64,000 nucleotides of DNA from Peribacillus kribbensis DSM 17871 (GCF_000430765.1 NZ_KE387237.1:46209-110208); one strand, 5' to 3'; shown: positions 35,715 to 46,184, numbered from the stretch's first letter. Numbers and translations are program-made. Notes: a model not told the origin generated them from the sequence alone.

Positions 35715-36896
35715 TTAATTTTGCTTTTGCCCGCAGGCTGTATTTTTACTGCTTTGGATAGGGTAGAGCGCTTTTTCCAGAGTCAGGGCATTTTTCTCCT
35801 CAATATCCGGTTTTCGGGGAATCGGTTTGTATATGCCCTCTGGGTCATCCCAGTATTCAGGCAGAGGCATCGTCGCCCTGCTTTTCCACGCTTCCAGCCA
35901 TGCAGCAGGGAGAGGGCCGGTGCTGCGGGGATTATCCGTCATTTCAAGCCAGATGAGAGCCCATGCGCGCGGTACGACCCGCCAGATATCATATCCGCCT
36001 CCCCCGACCGCAATCCATCTTCCGTTACAGTATTCGTGTGCAAGCTCATGTGCAAGCTTCGGGATTTCCCGGTAAATTTTCATTGTAGCGGATAAATGAG
36101 TAAGTGGATCATAGTAGTGGGCGTCTGCACCGTTTTGGGTTAAAATGACGTCCGGCCTGAAGTAGGCACATACCTCTCTAAACGATTTTCGATAGGCATA
36201 CAGCCAGGAATCATCTTCAGTAAATGCATCGAGAGGGACATTGAAGGTAAAGCCGTATCCCTTGCCCTGACCTCGTTCATTAATTCCCCCTGTTCCGGGG
36301 AATAAGTACCTGCCTGTTTCATGCAGGGAGAGAGTACAAACATCCGGGTCATCGTAAAAGGTCCATTGGACTCCATCTCCATGATGTGCATCTGTATCAA
36401 TATACAGCACCCGTGCCCCATATTTTTCCTGGATGTATTTAATGGCAACAGAACTGTCATTATAGACACAGAACCCTGAGGCCTTGCCCCTGAAGCCATG
36501 ATGGAGGCCGCCGCCAAGATTCAAGGCATGCTCCGCCTTTCCGGTCATCACATAATCTGCCGCTGTAAGCGTGCCTCCAACGAGTTCTGCACTCGATTCA
36601 TGCATATTCGGAAAGATTGGGGTATCTTCTGTTCCAAGTCCATAGCTTTCTGCTTTATTGCCTGGAAGCGTTCCCCGGCCGGCCTGCCTGACAGCGTTTA
36701 CATATCCAGGGTCATGAACCAGCTCCAATTCCTCGTCAGATGCCTGTCTGGACGGAACGATATCAGAAGGCGATATGGCCCCATGCTTATTAAGCAGATC
36801 AAGGGTCAGCTGTATGCGCTGCTGATTAAAGGGGTGCTCACTGTTAAATTTATAACTCAGATATTTTTCTGAGTAGACAAAGGCTGCTTTTTTCAT
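35715..36896 (-). CDS. acuC: Acetoin utilization protein AcuC (class I HDAC-like deacetylase)
   Basis: The 393-residue zinc-dependent deacetylase removes the acetyl group from acetylated AcsA. It has the arginase/deacetylase signatures: GGLHHGF (about 130), YIDTDAHHGDGVQWTFY with the metal-binding DxDxHHGD motif, GLHETG-like LSLHETGRYLFPGTG, and QNGADAHYYDPL. ATG 36896 overlaps the acuB stop in an ATGA junction, so translation is likely coupled; an upstream in-frame ATG lies within acuB and lacks a ribosome binding site. Third gene of acuABC. Confidence 0.94.
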   Translation of the reverse strand: MKKAAFVYSEKYLSYKFNSEHPFNQQRIQLTLDLLNKHGAISPSDIVPSRQASDEELELVHDPGYVNAVRQAGRGTLPGNKAESYGLGTEDTPIFPNMHESSAELVGGTLTAADYVMTGKAEHALNLGGGLHHGFRGKASGFCVYNDSSVAIKYIQEKYGARVLYIDTDAHHGDGVQWTFYDDPDVCTLSLHETGRYLFPGTGGINERGQGKGYGFTFNVPLDAFTEDDSWLYAYRKSFREVCAYFRPDVILTQNGADAHYYDPLTHLSATMKIYREIPKLAHELAHEYCNGRWIAVGGGGYDIWRVVPRAWALIWLEMTDNPRSTGPLPAAWLEAWKSRATMPLPEYWDDPEGIYKPIPRKPDIEEKNALTLEKALYPIQSSKNTACGQKQN

Positions 36897-37540
36897 GACT
36901 CGTACCCCGCAGGATTGGGCCATAATACTTCATAGCCTTTTTCCCGTATTGCTTGGGCGACACCCGATGGATCCATGGTTCGCACTCTTATGGCCAGTAT
37001 TTTAAAGGCTTCGTCCTTTTTGTCGGAATAGACGAGGATACTATTGATATTTGAATTTTTCCCTTTTATCAGTGATGCGATGTCGCTGAGCGCGCCTGTA
37101 CGGTCAGGAACCCGTACCTCGATTTGTGATCCAGGCTTATTGGCGCCGGTCAGCTCCACCAGGGTGTGCAGAAGGTCTGTATCTGTAAGGATCCCTACCA
37201 ATTTTTTTTCTTTTACTATAGGAAGGCAGCTGATCTTGTACTCACAAAGCAGAGCCGCTGTCTCTTCCACAAAATCAAGGGGATGGCCGGTTATGATCTC
37301 TGTTTTCATAATGGATGTAAGAGGTCTTTGCAGAGCTTCTTCGTTTTCCTTTAAATGAAGTATGGAAGGGGCTGCATCACGCAAATCCCTATCCGTCACA
37401 AGGCCAATCAAGTGGTTCTGGCTGTCAACAACCGGTATATGGCGTATTTTCTTTTGAGCAATGATCTGGAGTGCTGTTTGTATGGTATCTGTTTCAGTAA
37501 GTGAAATAAGATCGGTTTTCATCATTTCTTCTATAATCAT
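36893..37540 (-). CDS. acuB: AcuB, CBS-pair plus ACT domain protein
   Basis: 215 residues: two CBS motifs (about 3-55 and 75-130) and a C-terminal ACT domain (about 138-210, QIEVRVPDRTGALSDIASLI). CBS pairs bind adenine nucleotides and ACT domains bind small ligands, so it is likely a sensor; its exact role in acetate/acetoin use is not known. ATG 37540 has GAGGAGG 7 bases upstream; the ATG at 37570 lies before that site. Confidence 0.92.
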   Translation of the reverse strand: MIIEEMMKTDLISLTETDTIQTALQIIAQKKIRHIPVVDSQNHLIGLVTDRDLRDAAPSILHLKENEEALQRPLTSIMKTEIITGHPLDFVEETAALLCEYKISCLPIVKEKKLVGILTDTDLLHTLVELTGANKPGSQIEVRVPDRTGALSDIASLIKGKNSNINSILVYSDKKDEAFKILAIRVRTMDPSGVAQAIREKGYEVLWPNPAGYES

Positions 37541-37595
37541 ACCGCTGCCTCCTCGGCCGTTAGGCATCATTCCTGTTTAGATTTTACTGGGAAAA

Positions 37596-38228
37596 TCAAT
37601 ACATAAATCTATTCATAAAGCGGAGGTTATCAAATTTTTGTACCGATTCGGGCGGAACTCTCTTTCCAATTCTGGCCATGAGGCAGTTAGCGGGATGAGA
37701 GCTGATCTCCGGGTCATCTGTCGCATAGTAAACAAGGCCGCCGGCATTCATCATTTTTTCCATGACTTTTCTGTACTCCCACACATTCAAGCCGGTTCCT
37801 TTTAAATCCCAATGCCAGTAATATTCGGTTGTAATGATAATAAAGTCTTCCATTGCATTGTCCATCATGGACACCTTCAGCAGATTCTTCCCTGCAGAAG
37901 CACCCCTGAACTCAGGGATTACCTCTATGGCCCCCAATTCGATTAAATCTTCCATTTTTCCTTCTGACCATCTTTCGAGCGGATCAGGATACAAATAAGT
38001 AACATATCCTACGACCGTGTCCAGATGTCTTGCAATGATGATTCTTCCTTCGGGAAGGCCAGCGATTTCAATCAGTGCCTTATGCTGCTGATGTGCCGGC
38101 CTGAACGCCGTAAGATCCTCATGAAAATGGCAGCTTTCCAGTTTTTCAGGAGAAATCGGACCTTCAATGATCAACGTGCCATGCCGTGTTTTAAGCTCTG
38201 CAGCATAATATGTCTTTTTAAATTCCAT
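37596..38228 (-). CDS. acuA: Protein acetyltransferase AcuA (GNAT)
   Basis: The 210-residue GNAT-fold enzyme acetylates the active-site lysine of AcsA, switching it off. The acetyl-CoA loop region is in ELGAIEVIPEFRGASAGKNLL (about 96-116), with R-G-A-S-A-G-K standing for the RxxGxG/A motif. The gene begins acuABC and is divergent from acsA across a 190-base gap, the same arrangement as in B. subtilis. GAGGTGGTGAGGG precedes ATG 38228. Confidence 0.93.
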   Translation of the reverse strand: MEFKKTYYAAELKTRHGTLIIEGPISPEKLESCHFHEDLTAFRPAHQQHKALIEIAGLPEGRIIIARHLDTVVGYVTYLYPDPLERWSEGKMEDLIELGAIEVIPEFRGASAGKNLLKVSMMDNAMEDFIIITTEYYWHWDLKGTGLNVWEYRKVMEKMMNAGGLVYYATDDPEISSHPANCLMARIGKRVPPESVQKFDNLRFMNRFMY

Positions 38229-38356
38229 TCCCTCACCACCTCTATAAAACTCCCTTTCTATTATACATGAATCAACGCCATCCTCCGCCTGCCTTCACTC
38301 TTTTTTGCTGAAAATTCCTTAAATCTATTCTTCAGACTGCATTAGTTATCTAAAAA

Positions 38357-38385
38357 TTGAGAATTAATTTTTATTATACTATAAT
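38357..38385 (+). promoter_or_regulatory. Sigma-A promoter of acsA
   Basis: TTGAGA (38357-38362), 17 bases, TATAAT (38380-38385). No convincing cre site was found in the acuA-acsA gap. Confidence 0.75.
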
Positions 38386-38418
38386 TATTTGTGTATATTA
38401 AATAAAGGGGGAGCTCAA

Positions 38419-40137
38419 ATGAAAGTGGAAGCGCTGCCAGTGGTGAATGGAAATTACAATATGAAAAGCTATGATGATACGTACAAAAGCTTCGATTGGA
38501 CAGAAACTGAAAAAGAATTCAGCTGGTATGAAACCGGACGGGTTAATATGGCGTATGAAGCGGTTGACAGGCATGCAGACACTTTTAGAAAGAATAAGGT
38601 AGCACTATATTACCGAGATGCAGAACGCAATGAAAAATATACATTCAAGGAGCTGAAGGATCTCAGCAATAAGGCAGCCAATGCTCTAAAAGCGCATGGA
38701 AATGTGGAAAAAGGGGATCGGGTATTTATTTTTATGTCAAGGTCGCCTGAGCTCTATTTTGCCATGCTGGGTGCCATCAAGCTTGGGGCTATAGTAGGGC
38801 CGCTTTTTGAAGCCTTCATGGAAGGAGCAGTGCGTGACCGACTCTCTGACAGCGGTGCGAAGGTCATTGTCACGACTCCGGATTTATTGCCGCGGATTCC
38901 GGTGAGCGAGCTCCCGGAGTTAGAGACCATCTTCTTAGTCGGAAAAGATATTGAAGAAGGAAATAAAATCGTCGACTTCAATTCTAAAATGGAATCAGCC
39001 GAAAAAGAACTGGAGATTGAATGGGTGGACCGTAATGACGGATTAATCCTCCATTATACGTCTGGATCCACCGGGAAGCCGAAGGGAGTCCTGCATGTGC
39101 ATAATGCCATGATCCAGCATTATCAGACCGGAAAATGGGTCCTTGATCTGCAGGAAGAGGATGTATACTGGTGCACGGCGGATCCAGGCTGGGTGACAGG
39201 AACCTCATACGGCGTATTCAGTCCATGGCTGAATGGAGCAAGCAGCGTAATTGTAGGCGGAAGGTTCAAGCCTGAATCATGGTATCAGACGATCGAGGAC
39301 TTTGGAGTTACGGTATGGTACAGTGCTCCTACTGCATTCCGTATGCTGATGGGGGCAGGAGACGAAATCGTCAAAGAATTTGACTTAAGCAGCCTGCGCC
39401 ATGTCATCTCAGTAGGAGAACCTTTAAATCCTGAAGTTGTTCGCTGGGGCATGAAGGTATTCAATAAGCGGATACACGACTCCTGGTGGATGACAGAAAC
39501 AGGTGCACAGATCATTACGAATTATCCGGCTATGGAGATTAAACCAGGATCCATGGGCAAGCCAATTCCGGGTGTCAAAGCTGCCATTGTGGATGACCAG
39601 GGAAATGAGCTTCCTCCAAACCGAATGGGCAATCTGGCCATCAAAAAGGGCTGGCCGTCCATGATGAATGCCATATGGAATAACCCGCAAAAATATGAAT
39701 CATATTTTATGCCGGGAGACTGGTATGTATCAGGGGATTCGGCCTACATGGATGAAGATGGCTACTTCTGGTTCCAGGGCAGAATTGATGATGTCATCAT
39801 GACATCAGGTGAGCGGGTAGGGCCGTTCGAAGTGGAGAGCAAGCTGGTCGAGCATCCAGCTGTTGCCGAGGCAGGTGTAATTGGCAAGCCCGATCCGGTC
39901 CGGGGTGAAATCATCAAAGCATTCATCGCCCTTAGAGATGGCTACGAGGCATCTGATGATTTGATTGAGGAAATCCGTCAATTTGTGAAAAAAGGACTGG
40001 CAGCCCATGCTGCCCCTCGAGAAATTGAGTTCCGGGAAAAGCTTCCTAAAACCAGGAGCGGAAAAATCATGAGGCGTGTCCTGAAAGCATGGGAATTGGA
40101 TCTGCCTACCGGGGACCTTTCAACCATGGAAGACTGA
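38419..40137 (+). CDS. acsA: Acetyl-CoA synthetase
   Basis: A 572-residue AMP-forming synthetase that activates acetate. Motifs: HYTSGSTGKPKGVLH (A3, near 210-225), WWMTETGAQ (about 360), DDVIMTSGERVGPFEVES (hinge and C-terminal domain), and PKTRSGKIMRR at the end. The lysine in SGK is residue 549, the catalytic lysine acetylated by AcuA in B. subtilis, and the protein has the same length. ATG 38419 follows AAAGGGGGAG. It is divergent from acuABC, which controls its activity. Confidence 0.96.
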   Translation: MKVEALPVVNGNYNMKSYDDTYKSFDWTETEKEFSWYETGRVNMAYEAVDRHADTFRKNKVALYYRDAERNEKYTFKELKDLSNKAANALKAHGNVEKGDRVFIFMSRSPELYFAMLGAIKLGAIVGPLFEAFMEGAVRDRLSDSGAKVIVTTPDLLPRIPVSELPELETIFLVGKDIEEGNKIVDFNSKMESAEKELEIEWVDRNDGLILHYTSGSTGKPKGVLHVHNAMIQHYQTGKWVLDLQEEDVYWCTADPGWVTGTSYGVFSPWLNGASSVIVGGRFKPESWYQTIEDFGVTVWYSAPTAFRMLMGAGDEIVKEFDLSSLRHVISVGEPLNPEVVRWGMKVFNKRIHDSWWMTETGAQIITNYPAMEIKPGSMGKPIPGVKAAIVDDQGNELPPNRMGNLAIKKGWPSMMNAIWNNPQKYESYFMPGDWYVSGDSAYMDEDGYFWFQGRIDDVIMTSGERVGPFEVESKLVEHPAVAEAGVIGKPDPVRGEIIKAFIALRDGYEASDDLIEEIRQFVKKGLAAHAAPREIEFREKLPKTRSGKIMRRVLKAWELDLPTGDLSTMED

Positions 40138-40147
40138 TCTGAATAGA

Positions 40148-40182
40148 AGCTGCATTCTGAAAAACAGGATGCGGCTTTTTTA
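40148..40182 (+). terminator. Terminator of acsA
   Basis: AGCTGCATTCTG / CAGGATGCGGCT imperfect stem, five-base loop, six T. Confidence 0.85.
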
Positions 40183-40258
40183 TTGTACTTAAAAGGAAAT
40201 CTTATCAGCCTCTCAGGGCATACTACCATTGAACTTTCTAAAATAGGAGGAAAATAAA

Positions 40259-40552
40259 ATGGAATCCCGTTCATTTAAAGTATCAGATACAGATCTTCCT
40301 ATACTGCAGTCTATGGAAGAGATTTGGAAAACCACCTGCGGAACCTGGCAGAATTGTAACAGCCAAACCGTACTTCAATTTCTGGGTGCATGCCATGAAA
40401 AGCAGATCGATCCGCAGTTCTGCATGAGCTGGATCGAGCAAAACAGCAATCAAATTCCCAATTGGTCAGAAGTTTCCGACACCACCCGCGAATGGATCAA
40501 TGAGCATACTTCGACAGGATCTCCCATAACAGGCGAAAATGATCTGAGTTAA
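40259..40552 (+). CDS. Small protein of unknown function
   Basis: A 97-residue protein with a clear AGGAGG 8 bases before ATG 40259, so it is very likely translated. No family is recognised. It is acidic, soluble and has cysteines at about positions 27, 33, 45 and 55 and four tryptophans (W23, W30, W58, W69), a high number for its size. It has no membrane segment. It stands 120 bases behind acsA, after a terminator, and is followed by a hairpin, so it is its own unit. Confidence 0.6.
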   Translation: MESRSFKVSDTDLPILQSMEEIWKTTCGTWQNCNSQTVLQFLGACHEKQIDPQFCMSWIEQNSNQIPNWSEVSDTTREWINEHTSTGSPITGENDLS

Positions 40553-40565
40553 GCAGCATTTAAAA

Positions 40566-40590
40566 GGGGACCGATTAGGTCCCCCGCTGT
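40566..40590. terminator. Bidirectional hairpin between two small genes
   Basis: GGGGACC / GGTCCCC stem, five-base loop; convergent genes on both sides. Confidence 0.65.
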
Positions 40591-40593
40591 CTA

Positions 40594-40704
40594 TTATTTC
40601 CCGCTTTTTCCAGCATTCTGTTTTTGATCAGTACGAAAACCTGTCTGAGAATCCTGATCGCTGCGCTCCTGTTCTATACTATTATTGCTTTGTCCTTTTT
40701 TCAT
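40594..40704 (-). CDS. 36-residue hydrophilic protein
   Basis: A very short gene: ATG 40704 preceded by AGGTGGTGAG, coding for MKKGQSNNSIEQERSDQDSQ and a further 16 residues rich in Gln, Asn, Ser, Lys and Gly. The make-up is like that of small minor spore (SASP-type) or stress peptides, but I recognise no family. The good ribosome binding site, the terminator hairpin just after the stop and the divergent partner gene support it being real. Confidence 0.55.
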   Translation of the reverse strand: MKKGQSNNSIEQERSDQDSQTGFRTDQKQNAGKSGK

Positions 40705-40732
40705 TTTCTCACCACCTTTGGTTGTTATATTT

Positions 40733-40746
40733 TGTATTAAAATACA
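40733..40746. promoter_or_regulatory. Palindrome between two divergent small genes
   Basis: TGTATTAAAATACA: 6-base perfect arms with two central bases, in the 87-base gap between the 36-residue gene and the 87-residue gene. Could be an operator or simply AT-rich promoter sequence. Confidence 0.3.
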
Positions 40747-40791
40747 GGCTGCTATACGAGGGAGTTTTACATAATACAAGGAGAGTGAATC

Positions 40792-41055
40792 ATGAATTCA
40801 AATGAAATACAAAGCTATATTTTTGAAGTGAAAGATGAACAAGGAAACACAAACCTAAAAGGAAAGATTACAGGATCATCGGCTCTCCATTTTTATGATG
40901 ATTTAAAATTAAGGGCAGCTGCGGCGCTCTTGAATTCTGTGGACCAAGATCATTTCAAGGAAACACCTGAGTTATTTAAGACCCTTATGGAAGAAATTGA
41001 AGAAACACTCGAACAGGTAAAGAAGCACGGACATTTCCAGGGCAGAACTCGTTAA
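40792..41055 (+). CDS. Small protein of unknown function
   Basis: 87 residues, AAGGAGAG before ATG 40792. It begins with two strands (IQSYIFEVKDEQGNTNLKGKI), then a helical, acidic C-terminal half (TLMEEIEETLEQVKKHGHF). No known domain; soluble. It resembles small conserved Bacillaceae proteins of unknown role. Divergent from the 36-residue gene. Confidence 0.6.
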   Translation: MNSNEIQSYIFEVKDEQGNTNLKGKITGSSALHFYDDLKLRAAAALLNSVDQDHFKETPELFKTLMEEIEETLEQVKKHGHFQGRTR

Positions 41056-41174
41056 CACGGGAATGTGTGTAAGACAGGTAACGAGGCCTCTGCTGCCCGA
41101 TGGAGGATTGCGGACGTTTATAGGGGGAAGGGTGAGGTTAATACAATAAGTAAGAATAATAGGGAGGTGGTCAG

Positions 41175-41315
41175 ATGGTGGAAAGGAAAATCAGGATGCT
41201 CTGCGATACCTGCGAACATGAAACGGTACATGTAGCAAGTGAGAATGCACTGGAAATAGACTATAAGTGCACGGAATGCGGACGGGAAAAAGAGGTCGTA
41301 AAGTCTTTTTTTTAA
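41175..41315 (+). CDS. 46-residue zinc-ribbon protein
   Basis: ATG 41175 has GGGAGGTGG 5 bases upstream. The product has two CxxC knuckles, CDTC (residues 10-13) and CTEC (about 32-35), separated by about 18 residues (EHETVHVASENALEIDYK), the layout of a minimal zinc ribbon. No other domain; function unknown. It ends with three TTT-rich codons and is followed by a terminator at 41438. Confidence 0.6.
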   Translation: MVERKIRMLCDTCEHETVHVASENALEIDYKCTECGREKEVVKSFF

Positions 41316-41396
41316 CGAAACAGGGGTAAGGAATGGCATGGCTTCAGAGAGACCGATGAACGAAATATGGATAAAAAAAAGCTGCCTTATATGTAG

Positions 41397-41436
41397 TCTG
41401 CCCTCCTCCTGCTAGTTTCAGCTGGAGGAGGGCAGA
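41397..41436 (-). terminator. Terminator of the class A PBP gene
   Basis: TCTGCCCTCCTCC / GGAGGAGGGCAGA perfect 13-base stem. On the minus strand a T run follows further on. Confidence 0.7.
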
Positions 41437-41437
41437 C

Positions 41438-41456
41438 CCTGTAAGACAGGTTTTTT
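41438..41456 (+). terminator. Plus-strand terminator after the zinc-ribbon gene
   Basis: CCTGT / ACAGG short stem, three-base loop, six T. Confidence 0.5.
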
Positions 41457-41459
41457 GCG

Positions 41460-44222
41460 TTAGTTTGCAACTGGTTTTTTCTCTGTTGTACCCGTTTCCT
41501 TGGAGGTATCTTCCTTAGCCGGTTCTTGCTTAGAAGAATCTTGTCCGGAAGGCTTGGTTTCCTCCGATTTCTGCTCTGGAGAAGATTGATTTTTTGCTGG
41601 CTGCTGCTTTGTCCTTTTAGGATCGCTCTGTGCAGTGACTGAATTAGAAGTGGATAGAACATTTCCTGATTTGTCCACTGCCTTTACTGTATACGTGCCG
41701 CCTGTCACTGAATAAGTTCGGGATGATCCGGCACTTACCGTACCTGCAAGGGATCCATTTCTATATACGCGGTATCCTGCAATTTCCGGGTTTGAGCTTT
41801 TACTCCAGGATAAGGTCATGCCGTTTAAAGTAAGATTGACTGCTTTATCCTTATCCGATCCGTCTCTTCCGGAGAAGAGCGCTCCAGGATCCTTCATATA
41901 TCTGCTTCCCAGTCTGGCGATAATATCATTGCGGTCCGTCACTTTTGATGCCGAATAATTGATATTGGCCAAATCAGATCCAGGCACATTCAATCCTTTA
42001 CACATCCCTGCTGGAATTCCGGTTACCTCACAGGATGATCGGGAGACAATTCCCCCCGGCATTTCAAAGCGTTTGCTGGTTGCGACCTTTGCTGAATCTG
42101 CTTTATAGGCAGCATTCATCAGGTCAGCCCAGAGATACAGATTCCTTTGGGAATAGGTAAGGCCCTGATAGCGCTGGACGAGCGGCTTAGGGGTATCATA
42201 TCCCATCCAGGTGCCAAAGGTGACTTTTGGATTGGAGGCCACGAACCAGGCATCCCTATAATACTGGGAAGTACCCGTCTTTCCTGCCCAGTCGCTGCTG
42301 AATTGAAGCCTGTTCCTTACGCTGGCAGCCGTGCCGCTCCTTACGACATCCCTCATCATATCAAGGGTTAAATAAGCCGTCTGCGGGCTGAATACCTTAA
42401 CAGGCTTGTTTTTATGCTGATAGATGGTCTTACCCGTTTCATCCGTAATTTTTTCAATCATATAGGCATCGATGAACTGGCCGCCGTTCGCAAAGGTTGT
42501 ATAGGCATTAACATCCTCCTCGACAGAAACGCCATTTGTCAATCCTCCGAGGGCAATGGAGGTCGTTGAATAGTCTTCCTTCGCCAAGGAGCTGAAGCCC
42601 ATCTTTTCAAGATAGCTCACTGGATTTTGAGATTTGATATCCAGATAGAACTTAACGGCTGGAACGTTGTAAGAATTAGCCAGGGCCTTTCTTGCCGTTG
42701 TAATTCCGTGGAAACTTTCCCCATAGTTCTGTGGTTCATATCTTTTAGAACCTGCTGGTACACTAATCGGCATATCAGCTACGAGGCTTCCAGGTGAAAG
42801 AGCGCCAAGCTCAATTCCTGGTCCATACACCAGCAACGGCTTCATGGTGGAGCCGTTTGATCTTAATGTGCTCGTAGCATGATTGGTCTGCTCAATCTTA
42901 TAATCCCGGCCACCGATAAAGCTCAGGATCTTTCCAGAAGTATTTTCAATCAACACCGCCCCAGCCTGAACGGGCTCCACAACGGTCTTTTTCTTTTTTG
43001 TCTCCGGATCTGTAACAGTCTGGAGTTTGTCAGGACCATAATAAGGGTACTTACTCTTAGCAGCTTCCATTTTATCCAGAATTTTTTTATTAATCGTTGT
43101 ATCGATCCGGTAGCCGCCCTGCCTGATATTTCGATCTGCGAGTGTATGATACTTTTCCTGGATTTTCTCATCCTTTTGATAATCTTTGTCTGAGATGCCA
43201 TCCTTTTTGGCCAGGTACTCTGCAAGGATTTTGATGGATCTTTTCTCCACCTCGTAGGTCAGCCATGGATATTTTTCCAAAAGTTCTGGCTGCGGTTTTA
43301 TGAAGTCTTTTTTAATATCATATTTCAGCGCGTCTTCATATTCCTTCTTGTTAATAAACTCTTCCCGGTGCATCCTGCTGAGCACGGTCTTCATTCTGTT
43401 GAGACCTGGTTCTAGATTGTGCTTCAGGGTGCCATCCTGTGTGTAAGGCGTATAGCCGAATGGACTCTGGGGAAGGCCGGCAATGAAAGCTGCCTGAGGA
43501 AGGTTCAGGCTCTTTACGTCTTTTCCGAATATGCCTTTCGCTGCGGATTGTACACCCGCAATGTTTCTTCCATTGGAGTTTCTTCCGAATGTAGATAAAT
43601 TTAAATAAGCGGTGAGAATTTCTTTTTTATCAAAGAATTTTTCCAGTCTGAGGGCCAGCAGAATTTCTTTAGCCTTTCGGTCAAAGGATACCTCATTTGT
43701 GAGAATTTGGTTTTTAATGATCTGTTGGGTAAGGGTACTTCCTCCGGATTGTACGGCCGAATTCGTCATATCCTGAAAAATGGCCCTAAAGATTGCCTTT
43801 GGAACCACGCCGTCATGCTTATAGAAGTATTCATCTTCAGTGGCGATTAATGCGTTGGATAAATATGCGGGGATTTGATCCATAGTGATGGTTTCACGCT
43901 CTAAATCCGACCTCATTTTTCCCATATACACATTGTCAGCGAAATACATTTCAGATGTTTCATTATAATTATAAATATCCTTTTGAAGCTCTTCCTTGGA
44001 CCGGACTTTCTCATCCTTGACAAGCGAGGCGAAGTAACCTGCGCCGACTCCTCCTGCAAAAGATGCACCCAAAACGGCCACAATGATAAAAATCAATAAT
44101 AAATTCCATATAACTCCATATGTAATGTTAAAGGTCCGTTTGGTTCTTTCCTGTTCAAAAAAGGATAGGGCCTTCCGAACAAAATCCATAAATGGATTTC
44201 TCTTTTTCTCCAAATATTCCAC
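41460..44222 (-). CDS. Class A penicillin-binding protein (PBP1A type) with fibronectin III domain
   Basis: A 920-residue bifunctional cell-wall synthase. A cytoplasmic basic start and membrane anchor (about 36-60), a GT51 transglycosylase domain with catalytic E129 in ALIATEDEYFYKHDG and GGSTLTQQIIKN (160-171), a long linker, then a transpeptidase domain with SxxK S458-TM-K461, SxN S517-Y-N519 and KTGT 648-651. After about 795 there is one fibronectin III module (LSWSKSSNPEIAGYRVYRNG), then a lysine-, glutamate- and threonine-rich tail. It polymerises and cross-links glycan on the outer face of the membrane. It is not in this position in B. subtilis; the closest relative there is the PonA/PbpF group. 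Confidence 0.9.
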   Translation of the reverse strand: MEYLEKKRNPFMDFVRKALSFFEQERTKRTFNITYGVIWNLLLIFIIVAVLGASFAGGVGAGYFASLVKDEKVRSKEELQKDIYNYNETSEMYFADNVYMGKMRSDLERETITMDQIPAYLSNALIATEDEYFYKHDGVVPKAIFRAIFQDMTNSAVQSGGSTLTQQIIKNQILTNEVSFDRKAKEILLALRLEKFFDKKEILTAYLNLSTFGRNSNGRNIAGVQSAAKGIFGKDVKSLNLPQAAFIAGLPQSPFGYTPYTQDGTLKHNLEPGLNRMKTVLSRMHREEFINKKEYEDALKYDIKKDFIKPQPELLEKYPWLTYEVEKRSIKILAEYLAKKDGISDKDYQKDEKIQEKYHTLADRNIRQGGYRIDTTINKKILDKMEAAKSKYPYYGPDKLQTVTDPETKKKKTVVEPVQAGAVLIENTSGKILSFIGGRDYKIEQTNHATSTLRSNGSTMKPLLVYGPGIELGALSPGSLVADMPISVPAGSKRYEPQNYGESFHGITTARKALANSYNVPAVKFYLDIKSQNPVSYLEKMGFSSLAKEDYSTTSIALGGLTNGVSVEEDVNAYTTFANGGQFIDAYMIEKITDETGKTIYQHKNKPVKVFSPQTAYLTLDMMRDVVRSGTAASVRNRLQFSSDWAGKTGTSQYYRDAWFVASNPKVTFGTWMGYDTPKPLVQRYQGLTYSQRNLYLWADLMNAAYKADSAKVATSKRFEMPGGIVSRSSCEVTGIPAGMCKGLNVPGSDLANINYSASKVTDRNDIIARLGSRYMKDPGALFSGRDGSDKDKAVNLTLNGMTLSWSKSSNPEIAGYRVYRNGSLAGTVSAGSSRTYSVTGGTYTVKAVDKSGNVLSTSNSVTAQSDPKRTKQQPAKNQSSPEQKSEETKPSGQDSSKQEPAKEDTSKETGTTEKKPVAN

Positions 44223-44392
44223 CCCCTAAAATCAGATACATTATAGCACAGATAGACAAATAATTCCTGAATTTCATCATTTTTCTGATAACTGTTATTT
44301 CCATTTGACTCTTTGTTTATTTTATGATAAAAATGCATTATTACTAATAGGCTCTTTTGCTGTTTTTATCCTTAAATCTGCAGGGGTATGCC

Positions 44393-44421
44393 TTGTTATA
44401 TTCGATAAGCGAAGATAGGAT
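44393..44421 (+). promoter_or_regulatory. Promoter of the tyrS T-box transcript
   Basis: TTGTTA (44393-44398), 17 bases, TAGGAT (44416-44421); start predicted near 44428. Confidence 0.5.
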
Positions 44422-44427
44422 TCAGTA

Positions 44428-45926
<1,499 letters not shown>

Positions 45927-45941
45927 AAAGCTTTTACATGG

Positions 45942-45992
45942 AGCCTGGCTCTTTCCACCCTTTAGGAAGTGGAAGAGTACGGGCTTTTTTTT
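45942..45992 (+). terminator. Terminator of tyrS
   Basis: CTCTTTCCAC / GTGGAAGAG stem extended by AGCC / GGCT, then eight T. Confidence 0.85.
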
Positions 45993-46184
45993 CTATGAAA
46001 GTGCGGCTTTAACAGGATATATTGTTTTTTATTCATAGAGTACATATGAATTTAATTTCCTGAATTAGTTCTGTTACCTAAGATGTTGGGCCCGGATGAA
46101 ATTGATGGGCAAGCGGAGAAACACCATACCGAAGTAAAGGGTGCAAACTCCTCGTTCTTATCAATTTTTCCATGCCAGTACATA

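Noticed and set aside
38229..38418. A cre site between acuA and acsA
   Set aside because: Expected from B. subtilis, but no sequence near TGWAANCGNTNWCA was found in the gap.
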